NCBI GenBank assembly: GCA_030268105.1
Contig: BSDZ01000017.1
Coordinates: 2,212,001-2,276,000, forward strand
Direction: 5' to 3'
DNA: 64,000 nucleotides
From: Volvox africanus
Lineage: Eukaryota > Chlorophyta > Chlorophyceae > Chlamydomonadales > Volvocaceae
In this document: piece by piece, positions 47,586 through 60,541 of the stretch
How positions within the stretch are numbered: position 1 is the stretch's first letter
Layout of the letters: every line of letters begins with the position of its first letter
Notes under the pieces: generated by a model
What the model was told of the DNA's origin: nothing
Databases searched by the model: none
The model's input: only the letters and a program-made list of their open reading frames with translations
Program-made: the position numbers and the translations under genes

Positions 47586-48318
47586 ACGTGGGGATACATT
47601 GACAGTGGCGATATGGTGTTTGGTGCTTGTTTGCTTGTCAAGGCAAAGTGTGGCGTGCGTGGGCTGTTGCCAATTGTGACTCACTCCATATGGCTCCCTT
47701 TCTATGTAAGGCGGCTGAAATTTGGCCATGCAGACAGATCCGGCAGGAAACTAGTCACATTACAAATATAGGCGAGCAATCACGGATGTAAGGGATGCCG
47801 TATGGAATGTGATGATAACGACATGTACAGCAGCCCGGCGTATTGTTTTCGGGCTTTTTTCTGCCATTATTCCGGATTAGGCAGATAAGTGAAAAAGGCA
47901 CTCCTTGCATGCGTGTCTGGTCAAATGTAACCTGGCGAATTTCAACGTTGCAGCTGGCGGATGGGTTTTTATCCAAAACGTGTGGTGTGGTGTCGCACGT
48001 CTGGCCATGTTATCATCATATTACAGGGGTCTTAACGTTCATGAGCAGAACGTTTGGCCTAGGAGCACGAATTTCACGGAACAGGATCCATGGCCGTGTA
48101 CGATAGTTACGGCGGAAAAACTGACCTTAACGGAAAAGTAAACGTACACAGATCACAGAAGACCGGAAGGGAACCAGCTGTGGCAAAACCTCAACTATTT
48201 GTAGCTTTGAAATATGCACGAAAGCAAATGATAACGCAAGCGTGGTTCTGCTTCGCTTGGTCTGCAAGGATGTTTCAAAGCACTTTCTGGAGGCAAACTT
48301 ATTCTTGACATACTGCAT
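47586..48318. other. Intergenic region between delta-COP and the ABC gene
   Basis: No gene seen. TGTAA motifs on the plus strand at 47705-47709 and near 47785 are candidate poly(A) signals for delta-COP, 120-200 bases past its stop. The remainder should hold the promoter and 5' UTR of the ABC transporter gene. Confidence 0.5.
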
Positions 48319-51300
48319 TTGTGTATATTTTCTACTCATAACATATCCATGATTTTTGGGTCAGGAGTTTCAGGGATGGACATTGCAACCGCCTTAGGGG
48401 CAAGCGTGGTTGGCCTTAACACCACAGCGCTCTTTCTCTTGTTCTATGCTATACGTCCATCAGAAGCAGATGCGCGCAAAGAACGGCGATTGCAGAATTT
48501 GAAGAGGATACGCATCGTCACTTTTGTTGCTGTGACCGTGAGCCAAGCTGGCATGGGCGCATGGCGGGCATTACAGGGCAGGTTTATGTTGGCCATGTAC
48601 GATGCGCAATTGGTATCCACTGGAATCCTTTGGGCGCTGACGGCGGTACGTGTGTTGGACTGCCGTCATAAAAACAGTTACGTCGGGGACCAGGGCCCCC
48701 TTAGCGTGGACGCCAGGGAACTTTGATGATGATCACAATCCTTGTTATTATCATCCTGTAGGTATCACTGATGGCGGTGTGGTACCGCCAGGCTGGCGTG
48801 TCGTTGCTGCCGGTGGCGCTGCTGTCGTTGGCCGTCGTTGGATTGCAGATGGCCACGGACTGCCTGCACGATATTACCCAGGACTTCACCCACGATGACC
48901 GCATTGCGGGGTGAGCCTTGTAGGCAGGAATTGGTAGAGGGTAACCTTTGCGAGATATGGGAGGGTGGAGATGAGGGAAGCATGACTGGTACCCAAATGA
49001 CCGGGCATATCGTGATACTGATATTGGTTATAATCTGGAGCCGTATAAAGATCTGCTGGGGAAGTTTGATGGAAGGATAACTCGTGACTTGAACCCTAAG
49101 TCGACCCAGGATGCCCTTCCGACCTCCTCCACCTGGTACCCGCCGACACCTGTCCCGCTCCCCATCACTTGCCTCCCCTTTTCCTAACTGGTGTAATTAC
49201 TCTCTTGCACCCATGCATGTGGATGCCGTGTGTTGTGCTTCGGTGCTCGTGTTAGCGACGATGGAGTCACGATGGAGTTATGCTGCTGCTGCTATTGTAT
49301 GCCTGGCGTGCCTGTCGTGCAGTGTCTCCCTGCAAACAGTGGAGCTGGGTGCCCTGCTGTTCGTGTGTATGGCGGAAGCACTTTACGGGCATTTTGCCTC
49401 CTTACCGCTGTCAGAACTGGAAGAGCCGCTCTTTGATAAGGTAGAGTGGTGCCATTGTGCGTGTGCGCATGCGTGCAGAATTGGGGTGGGGATCGACAGC
49501 TTAACGATGAAGCAGCATGCTTATATCTTATCGCTTTGTTCCCCTGCGGCCGCCGAACCCCGCCTCCTTTCAGACAGCAAAGGAAAAGGCGAAAGAGGCG
49601 GAGAAACGCGCCACCAAGAAACGAAGTGCATCTCGGGCCCAGCGCACCGCTCGTGCCTTCCTCTACGTGTGGCCGGAGAATCGGCCGTTGCGGCTCCGGC
49701 TGGTGGCGTGTTTCATGCTTGTAATGGCGGAGCGCTGCGTCAATCTTGCCGTTCCGGTGCTGTATAAGAATATGGTGGACGAGCTCAGTGGTGCGGTGAC
49801 GGGTGAAGATGGCGGTGCAGGCGGCGATGGTGGAGGGGGGCGCGGACCGGCGGCGGCGGCGGCTCAGAAGCTGGCGGCTATTGCGATTCGAGTGACGTCC
49901 GCCGCGACAGCGGCAGCATCCTTGGGTGGTATCGATGGCAGCGGTGCTAAGAATAGCAGCGTTGGGGGCGCAACACTTGCTGGCTCAGAGTCGGCGATGG
50001 AGGTGGATGTGGCGACGCAGGGACAGCTACTGGAGGCGGCGTATAGGCTACTTAAGGTAGGTATGGAGCGACGTGAAGAACGGCCCGGAGGCTAGGGCTG
50101 AGGCCCGGTGAGGATATTGTGAACGCGGTGTCAATGGCCTCCGGTCTGGGCAATTCCCTCCCTGTTCTAAATATGCTACGAACGCCACTCCGGTCAAGGG
50201 AAAGACGGTCATATGGGGGCCAAACTTGGGCGCCGTATGGGTGAGGTAGGAAGTCCAGGCAGACCCACTACCGCTCGGAGATAAGCATCGTGCGATGCGT
50301 TCTTTAAGGAGTGGTTGTGACAGTCATGCAAAGCCATGGAGGCTTGGGGTAGAAGACGCCATGGTCGGACACGGAAGCGGGAGGGAGTGGGGCTGGGGGC
50401 ACCATGTTCGGGATACAGCGCCTTGAGATGCGAACCACATAATGCTTGGGGCAGTCTGTACCAAATTTGGGGTTTGTGCCCACGCTGTGACTCCTGCCCA
50501 CGGCGCTAATTTCGTTTCCAGCTGGACGGTCAGTCTACCGCTTGGATCTCTTCCGGGTGGTTATCCTCGTGTCCGGCAATCAGTAATAATACGCTTCATT
50601 CTCAGCCTCACCCCTTTCCCCCCTCCATTGCGCCACCGCCAGCCGCCCCAAGCCATCCTCGCCGTCTATGACCGGTAATTGCCCTCCCGGAAATCCCACG
50701 TACGCACACAGGCTGCCCAGAAAATCAGCTTCTGGAGTGTCTTCTACCCTTGGGTCTTTGCCTACCTTGGCTTCTACTTCCTGCGGGTGCGTATCCCCCT
50801 GGGCAGTCGGAGGACTAGGTGGTTAAAATAAGTCTACCGGGTCCTGGTCCCGTTGGCGGATGGAAAAAGGCCACAGCAGAGGGAAGGTTCGGCGTGTGGC
50901 GCTTGAATGGATGACTTGAGGGGTGGCTGGGGTGCGGACATTAGCGGCTTGCTCGGCCGGTTTCAAACCAGGCAATGTGCTCCTCTTAGGTGTTGACAGA
51001 GGAGAGAGGCGGAGGAGAAAGGCAGAGACACATCCGGTGGCGCGAGAGCGACCTCTCATCCTGTTGTCCTTGCGCTGGGTCTTAACTTCTCATGCCACTG
51101 CGATTGGCCGAAACGCACTTTGTTTCACTAAATCCCGCCCGGACGCCAGCGATATAAAGAGCGTCCTCTTCGCTCTTTACCAGGTGCGTCCTTTCTTCGG
51201 CTCCCCGTCCTGTATGGCGCGTATTTCCATAACCCTTGTTACTCGATGCTACTTATCTTTTGCTTCTTTTTTTGAAATGCTTTCCGCCTTCCTCACCCTG

Positions 51301-54300
51301 CCCGTCTCAAACCCTTCCTCCCTTGGCTACTTACGCAGGGTGGCAGTGGCATGGAGGGCCTCCTGGCCAACATGCGGGACCTGGTGTGGATCCCGATCAC
51401 TCAGGCCGCCTTCCGCCGGATTTCCCTGGACGTGTTCGGCCACCTGCTGGACCTGGATCACGCTTTTCACCTGCATCGCAAGACCGGGCAGATCATGAGG
51501 ATACTGGACCGGGGCACCAGCAGCATTCAGGTAGGACGGGATAAGGGAGGACTTGACGGGCAAAGGCTTTGCGTCTCTTGGTGTTCTTAGCCCAGGCACT
51601 AAGAGAGTTTACAACTTACGTCACAATTGAACCTCATCGGTGGTGGTTTCTGCTGCCATACCCCCATGTACGGTCAAAAGTGGGAGGGGATGGGTGTTCG
51701 GCAAGAGGTCATTGACGATTTGGATGCGCGAGATCCATGGGCTTGCAATTTAGCGCTAGCGTTCTTTTGAAACGTCCGTGCCAGGGAGCGAGGTGCACTC
51801 CATGGGCTGCTGAAGATGGCAACGTCCGGCAAGTTATTGGACCGGAGAGTACCGGAACTCTACCCAATTGTTGTTTATATACTCCTTTGGAAGCACAATA
51901 CGGCACCCACTATTGTAGAGCATCAGCAGTGATCTTGCAGAAGTTCGCTTTCCTTCACTTTTCCCGCCGAACAACTCCTAACGTCGCCCCAATAAACTCT
52001 ATGCACGGGTCTTAAGAGGATATTCCTTTGCCGGTCACCAGTAGCAACCTTACATCGTCGTCTACGGGTCATTGGAAACGTCCGTGCCGTGTCACACGGG
52101 AACCTCCCCCCGTGATGTTTCGCTACATGGCTCCTTTGCGTCATGTACTGTGTTTCATTCCCGCGGCTCTCGGGACTCTCTTCCGTCTGCAGGTGTTTCG
52201 TCGGCCTGAACGCCCCGCCTCAACGAGTCCCTCACGTTGTGACTCCTGACACCTGCAGCAGCACGCAATGACGTTTCCACGCAATGACGGTCCCTGTCGA
52301 GCATCCCGGATGCCAGCCGCTAACAGGGAGCCCCAATACCCGATATCTGATACCCGATAGCCGGGGCGCTGCGGCACCGAACACGTAAACTCACCCATAA
52401 CCCATCCCGTCCTCCTCCCCTCTCCGTTTGCTGCCCTTCCGCAGGACACGGTATCCATCGTGCTGTTCAATGTGATCCCTCAGCTTATCGACATCGTGGT
52501 GGCGTGCACCTACCTGGCTCTCAAGATGCAGCCCTGGGCGGCTGTCATCGTGTTCATCACCGTAAGCACCGGGCAGACGCGTCCCGTTGGGCGGAGGACT
52601 CCGTAGCAGGCCCGTGCTTTCGCATTGATGCTCCAGCAGCCGCGCCTTTGCACTCATTCACATAACCACCTTGCCTGGACTGGGGGATGGTGGTGCTCAT
52701 GGGTCCCTAACGCTACTTTCTACTGGTCAGTGAAGGCACTGACTGCGGTCGGTCCATCCCACCCCGAATCCAGGTCGCCTCCTATGTGCCCCTGACGGTC
52801 ATCATCACGGAGCGGCGCGGGGTGATCCGCAAACGCATGAACGCGCTTGATAATGCCCGCGAGGGGAGGGCCACCGACATGCTGCTCAACTACGAGACCG
52901 TGAAGTATTTCTGCAACGAAACGTTCGAGCTGGATGGGTACGACAACGCCACGCGGCAATACCAGGTACGTGGCACCTGCTCCGCCGTTGAAACGTGTCC
53001 CTCGAGTTCGCTCCTCAGCTCATCTCATCTAGTTGGAAAGAAGTACACCGCGGGTCCACGGGGAGGGATGCGTTTGAACGGGGGAGGGCAGCGGTGCAAA
53101 ATAGACGGCAAAGCACACAACACAACTTACGTGTGGGACTGTCGCAGGAGGGTCAATTCAGTACGATGTGGTGCGGTGGTGGAGGGCGCTGAATGCTGCT
53201 GTTGCAGCTTTCACCGCCCATCCACACACCGAAGCATCACATGGCAGCAGTCCGTCTGTCCCGCCCCTGCCCCGCCTAACCCTCTTCACGGTTACGGTCG
53301 TGACTCCCTGCGGCGGTTGCACTTCCGTACAACGGCTAGCCCTCACTCAATTTTCACCGTCGGTCTTAGCCCACCCTATGTTTACCCACCTTACTTCTCC
53401 TAAGGTTCTCCTGATACGCCTAAGGTAATCCTCTGTCTCGCTCTCTCCTTGTCCGTGCCTGCACCCCTGCCCTGCCTCAGGCGGCCGAGTACTGGCAGAT
53501 GGCCTTCCTGGCAATGCTGTCCATCACCCAGGCCTCCGTGGTCTGGCTGGGCCTGGCATCCGGAATGGTGGTCTGCGTGCGGGGAGTGGTGCGCGGCTCT
53601 CTAACAGTGGGCGATGCGGTGCTGTTTGTGACCATGATGAACCAGCTCTACGTGCCGCTGACATTCTTTGGATCCTACTACCGCCAGGTAGACTGCTGCT
53701 GCGATGCTGCAGGGTCAATTACGAATGTGCCGGTCCGCGGGTCGGGGGCCCACGCGTCTTGAGACCGGCCAGCAGCTTCAATTCTTGATGGATAGAAACT
53801 GCGTGAGCCATCCAACTGCCTGCCTTGTTACTGAACCGGTGTATTTGTGTCAGTTCGTCCGGCGCAGCGCTTTCACGCTGCTCTGCTGAATCCAATTGCT
53901 TTTCCGCCCTGCTTTCCCCGCCCTTCGTCTTTTGCACGTAAAGACACACACACACACACATACACGGACGTGCCGCTCAACGTCCTCTCCATGCACTCTC
54001 CCGCACCCCTTTTCCACTATCGAACTCCAGGTGCAGAAGGCGCTTATCGACATGGAGAACATGTTTGAGTTGTTGGACACGGAGCCGTCCGTGCGGGACA
54101 GCGGGGGAGCGGTGCCACTGCGGGTGGGGCCCGCCCGGGTTGACTTCGACAACGTGGTGTTCGGGTATAACCCTTCCTCGCAACCAGTGCTGAAGGGAGT
54201 CACCTTCAATGTGCCAGGTGGGGAGTGGGTAGCTGCAAAACGCAGGGTGAAGTTAAGCGCCCTAGGGAAGGTTTGCAGGGGAAGGAGTTGCTAGGGAGCG

Positions 54301-57300
54301 AGTGAAAGGTGATTCTGTCTAAAGGTGTAGTTCGGAAGGGAAGGTTCGTGTGTGTACGTGTCCTGGAGGAATTGTATAAACGGTAGCTTGGGGACTTCAG
54401 CATTCTCTCCACATCTCTTATGCGCACCTCCCTCCTGACAGGCTGCTTAGAAACATGTACTGCGTCCTGGTAGAATCTGTGTAGCGGTGGTGGTAAATAG
54501 CACATTAGGTTGGACCTGTCGAAGGCCGCCCCGGGTGCACATCTCCTCCGCAGGTGGTAAGACGCTGGCAGTGGTGGGCGCCACGGGCAGTGGCAAATCC
54601 ACCATCCTGAGGTTGCTGCTGAGGTTCTATGACCCGCAGTCCGGCAGGGTGCTGCTGGATGGCCAGGACATCAAGTTTGTAACACAGGTGCTTTGGGAAG
54701 TTGGGGTGGGGAGCGGGCGAGGAGCTGGGTAGGGGGCTTGCGCGCCTGGTTGGATGCTGGGGCGGATCAGATCCGCTGCCGGCTTCGGCTGCCCGGTTGG
54801 AGCGGCTTCTCTTGAAGTATTTGTCGGGGCGTTGAATAGCCCGGTGACTGGGCCGTTGGTCACCATCTGGGTCCATCCATCAGGGGTTGGGTCGGGTTGG
54901 TACATGCGTGCCTCACTTCACTCCCGAGCGAAAACAGCCACTCAAAACACGTCCCATCGTTTTGCCTTGTCGATGCTGCCTGCCTACCTGCCTGCCCAGC
55001 TACGTGCCCACATGTCTGGCTGCCTTCATGGATACCTGTCTGTCTGAATGGCATTCTTATCGCCGCGCCCCTCCCCTCGTGTTGACGTTGTTGGTCGGTT
55101 TCGCAATTGGATGGTTTCTCCTCGGCCCGCAGGAGTCCCTCCGTCGGGCGGTGGCAGTGGTGCCCCAGGACACGGTCATGTTTAACGACACCGTTATGTA
55201 CAACATCCGGTATGGCAGGACGGACGCCACGGACGAGGAGGTGGGTTCGGTATCGGGCACTCACGACTGCCTGAGGGGAGGAGGGCCCGAGGGGGCACCC
55301 GCGGCGGGCTTGGTTGGGGATTGAAGGTAGCGTCTCCGTCGATGGGATACGGACCCTGGCCAGATGGACCTTTCCATTCGCATTAAATTATGTTAGTTGC
55401 ATGGAAGAGGTTTAACTTTTCCTGTTCGATTCCTTGGTTTTTAATTGGCTGAACGCTGTCTGCTTTTCTCCTCTTCCTCTTTCTTCACGCTGCGCGTGTC
55501 TGATCGCCTACCCCAACCAAAACTGGTCCTCTGCGAACCCTTCAGGTGACAGAGGCTGCAGCCGTAGCGCACATCCACCACTCCATCACCACTACCTTCA
55601 AGAAGGGCTATGCCACCCGCGTGGGCGAGCGCGGCCTGCGCCTGAGCGGTGGCGAGAAGCAGCGAGTGGCCTTTGCGCGCGCTGTGCTCAAGCGGCCGGC
55701 CGTGCTCATCCTGGACGAGGCCACCTCGGCCCTGGACTCCCTCACAGAGCTGGCCATTCAGTCATCCCTGCAGACACTGCGGAGTCGATGTACCACCGTC
55801 ATAGTTGCGCATCGCTTGTCCACCATCATGGACGCGGACTTGATCCTGGTGCGGGAGAAGGGGAAGATCGGGGGGGGTGCGGGCATCGCGTATTATTATA
55901 ATCACTTAAACGTGGTTGCGTAGCGTGGAGGGAGAAGAAAAAAGGTTCAGAGATGACAGCTCTGGAACCACATTTTCCGCCCCCTTCCCCACCCCCTTTC
56001 CGGCGCGCTTCAGGTCCTTGACCGGGGTGAGGTAGCCCAGTGCGGCAGCCACTCGGAGCTGATGGAGGAGGGCGGGCTGTATGCCGCCATGTGGTCACGA
56101 CAGCAGGACACCGGTGGGTGGGAGCCGCAAAAGCTCGATAGCGCGCGAGGGGAACCGGCTAAAGAAGCGGGTCTCAAAAAGGGCGCATGTTCGTATGCAT
56201 CCTATATATGTCATATCACCGTAACGGTTTTGCCGATACAGTGTGCACGGATATTGACAAGGCTGCTCAGTTGCCGTCCACGTGGCATGTTTGTGTTGGC
56301 AACTATGTTCATGTTGCATCATATGGCGAGGCTGAATGGTCTCCCGGGCGCCACAACATGGGCGGGTGGTTTGCCAACCTAGGCGATTTGTGATTCACCA
56401 ACAAAGTGTATTCTTTCATCCATTTCGTGCCCCACCCCAATCCCCAGCTGGCTACACCACCCCCATCATCGGTCTTCACAGCGGCGGCGGCGCGGGTGGC
56501 CTCCTGGCGGGTCACCGCACGCTCTCCGAACCGGTCGTCGTCGCCGGTGGTCCCTCTTCCGCCTTCGTAGCATTGGTGGCTGGGACCCCGTCCCTCGCCT
56601 CTCCACTGCCTTCCCTCGTGATTACCCCTTCGGATCACCATCACACCATCGGCACCACTGGCACGGCAGCAGCAGGACGTGACGTGGGATCGAACCACGC
56701 TGACGGCATAACCTCCGCTGCTGCCACCGTTGGCACCGCGGTGCGTCGCAACTGCGCCGACTTGCCGCCACTTGCGCCATCACACCCGGCCGGCTTTAGC
56801 GGCGCCGCCGTTGTAGCTCGACACCACCTGTGCCCCAGGGATGATACGGTGTCTCCCTTGCCTGCGTTGCCTGGACGGGCTGCCGGGGGTCTCCCGCGAG
56901 TGCCGTCCCGACTCATGCGTAGGGCCTTTCTCAGTGATGAGATGTCGGAGGCGGGGGAGCACGGGGCCCTCAGCAGGAACCCCACGCCCAGCAGGAGGTA
57001 AGCGTTAGGCATTGTACGCGGGGATGGGGATGAGGGGTCGGGATGAGGGGCGGGGCAGCGCCGCCTCCAAACACTTGTGGTGTCCGTGGGCACAGCAGCA
57101 CTCGGTAGCTCCGAAACCGACCACGACCGTCCATTTCATATGTGCCAGGGTATCGCTTTTTTAAAGTGAGATGGGAGAGTTTCTCTACCTGTTTATAGTA
57201 CCTTTTTTAGCCGCTGCTTTAGTACGAGGGCTTTTGCTGACATGGATAAGGGTGAAGAAAACCTAAGCAAGATAGATCTGTCGCCCGCCTGCTTTTCGGA

Positions 57301-58531
57301 ATGGTCATGGCTAAGGAAAAATGGAGGACTTGTTTCTGACTTTGCGTTCGGGTTTGACGCTTTTTGAGATCTGAAGCTGCTCGCCCTTATCCCGCCGCAC
57401 CCTTCCCCTTGTTTGTATTCCTCTTCCAGAGGTCGCCCGTTGGAAGAGGAGGAGGCGGACGAGCGACTGTACGAGGATCGCGACATGGAGGAACCCTCGG
57501 AGGCCAATGGCGGCACGTCCCCAGGTGGACTCAACGTGACAGGTCCCACGGTAGCCGTAGGAATTCAACCGATTTCAACGACTACCGGCAGTGACGTGGA
57601 AACTTGCAGCTTGACGCTCTCTCGACCAGGACTGTACAATGGGCCCCAAGTGGGTCGAGGCAATGGAGAGCTGCCGCCACGGAGCCGCCTTCAGGGAGCC
57701 GCGGATCAGGTCCCTGTAGGGGTGTCTGCAGTAGCAACGGTGATGGCGACGGGTTCAGGATCAACCACAGCGGATTTCGCAAGACCGTCACTGTCGCCGC
57801 CTGAGTCGCCACACGGACTGCCGGCGGCGCGGCAGGAGCAGCGTCGTGGTGATGATGACAGTAGTGGAGCCGGGTGCAAAAAGCGAAGCATCGGCACGTC
57901 CGCATTTGCAAATCATGCCGCTGTGGCGGCAGTGATGCGGGCGGTGGCGCAACCCCGAGGCGTTTTTGGGTCGCCGCTGACGCCTTCTGAAGGAGGCGGA
58001 GGTGGGGGTAGTACCCCTGTCTCCCCACCAGGGAATGTCATCGCGGTCATGCGGTTGCATAATCGCGCCGGCAGTGGTGGCAGCTCCGGAACCACCTCGC
58101 CGCTGTTAGGGGGCACGCCGCCATCCTCTTCCGCCACCTCCAGCTGCACCTCCACGCCTGCACGAAACACCAGTAGTCGGGGTGGAGCCGTCACTGGTAG
58201 CGTGGGCGGGGGTGGTATAGGGATTGTGAACCCTGCCGCCGCTGCCACCGCTGTCACAACCTTCCGTTCGCTTTTCACAGAGCATGAGGAGCAGGCGCGA
58301 CTGCTGCAGCGGAGCAGGGAGGAGTTCCTGATGAGGAAGGACGACATTATGTCCCCGCCCACTTCTGGGGACCTGACAGCGTCATCGGGCATGCACGTGA
58401 TGGGGCAGCCAGGGATAATTGCAGGGGTGCCGGCCCCGGCAGCATTGCGTGGTGGGCGGCTGGGAGGAAACAGCATGCCAATGGCACCAATAGCCAGTTC
58501 CTATCCACAAGGCAAAACTCCAGACACATGA
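48319..58531 (+). CDS. HMT1/ABCB6-class half ABC transporter, long C-tail
   Basis: Membrane ATPase of the heavy-metal-tolerance half-transporter group, whose members move phytochelatins, glutathione conjugates or porphyrins across vacuolar or mitochondrial membranes. Exons: 48319-48645, 48762-48910, 49278-49440, 49574-50056, 50721-50786, 51339-51530, 52445-52561, 52774-52965, 53481-53687, 54031-54217, 54554-54687, 55133-55240, 55546-55848, 56014-56113, 56448-56997 and 57430-58531, about 1459 residues. The N-terminal extra membrane segments (residues 1-215) are typical of HMT1/ABCB6. The core contains the HMT-type segments [20 protein letters not shown] and [13 protein letters not shown]. The nucleotide-binding domain has Walker [10 protein letters not shown] (about 704), [11 protein letters not shown], signature LSGGEKQR (about 808), Walker [13 protein letters not shown] and H-loop VAHRLS. 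After YAAMWSRQQ the model continues about 550 residues of Ser/Gly/Pro-rich sequence. The start could be 48319, 48349 or 48376. The exon 3 acceptor is uncertain. A 625-bp repeat lies in the intron after exon 6. Confidence 0.93.
51784..52408 (+). mobile_element. 625-bp dispersed repeat, copy A (in ABC intron)
   Basis: A 625-bp block begins GGGAGCGAGGTGCACTCC and ends ACCCATAACCCATCCC. It is identical to 60542-61166 except for one base near 51870 (G here, C in copy B), in the same orientation. It contains no open frame of note. The ends read GGGA...TCCC, but only these four bases are inverted. No flanking target duplication is visible. It lies wholly inside the intron after exon 6 of the ABC gene. 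A 14-base piece (GAAACGTCCGTGCC) immediately to its left also occurs inside the repeat. Confidence 0.85.
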
Positions 58532-60234
58532 ATGTTGGGAGCCGCCCGGGTTGGTTGTTTAGTGGTCTTTTTCCTTTCTTGCTGATGTGCAGGGCTGGAG
58601 CCGGGTGGCCTGTTTATGGGTCATTGCCCATTAGTTGCCGATGAGATGACGGGTTCACGTAGTGGCGGGGCAGATCCGCAGATCTACAGATCGAAAGATG
58701 TGAGGAGCCAGTGCTTCATGTAGTGGTGGTGAAGTAGGGTTGGGGCAAAGGAGGGGCCACATGTTGGCGACCACGTGCATGTGTAGATGGCTGAAAGGGG
58801 AGGTAGCACGGATGACCATCGGCTCTTGTGTGCTCCTTGGATGCTCCAGTCGGCTTCAGGGTCGTCCGAGTTGTTTGCCTGCGATAAAAATCAGTGGATA
58901 GCGACCCCGTGATTCCCATTGGGGGAGGGGCGACAGGGATGGTTGGTGGTGTGATGATGGTTAGGGGTGGCGTTGAAAAGGGCGAGGGGACAGGCACGGA
59001 ACAAGGACGCCAGGGTGGTGGACGTTAGGTGGGTTGTCAACACCTTTTTCACTTTCCGGATGTGCTATTACAGTCTGGTGCGGTGGTGATTGTGTCAGAC
59101 GGGTAAGAGGACGCACTGCATTGGCTGGATTGGTCGATTGGTCGCGAGGATGAGCTGGTGCTTGTGAGACGTGGATGGGATATCTCCGAAGGACAGATGA
59201 CCATATATGCATATGGTTTGTTGCATGTTGTTGAATCGACCCCCAGAGGACCAGGCTCCAGCTTTGGGGCAAATGTGTTTTTTGCTGCTGCTGCTGCTGC
59301 TGCTGCTGCCGTGGTACTGATACTGATCACGATAATGATGTTGTGCCTTGATCAAGTTCGTACGGTAAACCTGCACGTCTCCTACTGTGCAGGGCCTGCC
59401 TATCTTCTGGTGTTAGTTATGTATGTGGGTGCACTAAATATAGACATGTAGTCTGTTTATGTCGTTGTCGTTCCAGGTTCACTAAATGTTGGCTTGTCGG
59501 TTGGGGCTTAGGGCTTTTTATGCTTCATCATGAGACAGCTGCTCCTAGTCGGGGACTCGGGGTAAGTGGCCATGGCGAGGACCATTGGCCATTGGGTAAT
59601 AGAATAGCCGCTTTATCGGCAATATGCTTGAGTAATGGACCTGGAGGTGTGACTGTTAAGTGTGGCATTGATGGCATGTGGTGCATCTCGCATGGCGCAG
59701 TCATAATCAACAACCAATATGGCATGGACACCCATATGGCAATACAGCAAGCAGGTTTTGTTAGCAAATGGACGTGTAGGTTCCCGCCTTTCAAGGCAAA
59801 AAACAAGCTGCATATTGCAGTTGTGGCAGACAAATAGGGTGGGATGTACAGGGGCAGAAACCCATGAATGAACTGTACCAAGTCCGCTTTAATACAGTTG
59901 AGATACAGTATAGTAGAACGCGTACATCCTGCCAATATGAGGTGGTCATTACAACCGTGACTTGTGTACACCTTACTTGCTTCGTTGCAGCAACAACCAA
60001 CCGCTTCAACCTGCCCTAGAGTTGGAAACAATATAGCACTTCGCGCAAGCTAGATTTGAAAAACTTGTAATAAACAACAGTGCGATGCCTTGTCCTCAAG
60101 TTGATACTTCTTGGAGTACCACCACAAAGCACCCTAATGGCGTCCCACTTTTCATGACACAGCAGGGGTTTTGGTACACCCTGACATTGCTGTGATGGCT
60201 AGGTGCGCCCACAGGATGGACAGGCATGTCAGGT
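58532..60234. other. Intergenic region after the ABC gene, no gene seen
   Basis: Rich in GT/TGG-type simple sequence. It has a CTG trinucleotide run at 59284-59309. A plus-strand open frame at 59520-59837 and an antisense frame at 59528-60031 overlap, and neither resembles a known family. The ABC transcript's 3' UTR must lie in the first part. Confidence 0.5.
59284..59309. repeat. (CTG)n microsatellite
   Basis: About eight consecutive CTG units followed by CC, in non-coding sequence. Confidence 0.9.
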
Positions 60235-60541
60235 CTATGGGCATGCTTGGTAGTCCAGCCCCGGCTGACCGAACTGGAGCAGGAACATGTCTACACCCCT
60301 AGCCAACTTGAGGACAACTTGTGGAATCAGCATCACAAACACATCCTTAACGATGCCAAGCACCTCCCCCTGGAGGTTCAGAATAGGCCCACCAGTGTAA
60401 CCAGTGTCAGCATGGGTGGTGATGGCCATGCGCCCACTTTGGCACTTGACACAATTCGCTTGCTGAAGGAGGGGATGTTGGACAGGCGTGAGAAGCCAAG
60501 TGCGTAGACAGCTTCACCTGTTTCGCACGGCACGGCGACCG
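60235..60541 (-). pseudogene. Trypsin-like (Deg/HtrA) protease remnant
   Basis: On the minus strand one frame reads AVPCETGEAVYALGFSRLSN, then SFSKRIVSSAKVGA. Near 60420 the frame shifts and continues ITTHADTGYTGGPILNLQGE followed by VLGIV. This order matches the end of the catalytic domain of Deg/HtrA-type serine proteases (GxxVYAxG ... IVS ... GNSGGPLLNLxGEVxGI). The catalytic serine of the GNSGGP motif is replaced by threonine (GYTGGP) and the frame is broken. Its upstream side is cut exactly where copy B of the 625-bp repeat begins. It is most likely a dead fragment. A remote possibility is a small exon of an active gene with a sequencing error. Confidence 0.5.

Noticed and set aside
59520..60031. 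Overlapping open frames on both strands (plus 59520-59837, minus 59528-60031)
   Set aside because: Neither reads like a known protein, neither has splice continuation, and the region is flanked by repeats; not supported as a gene.
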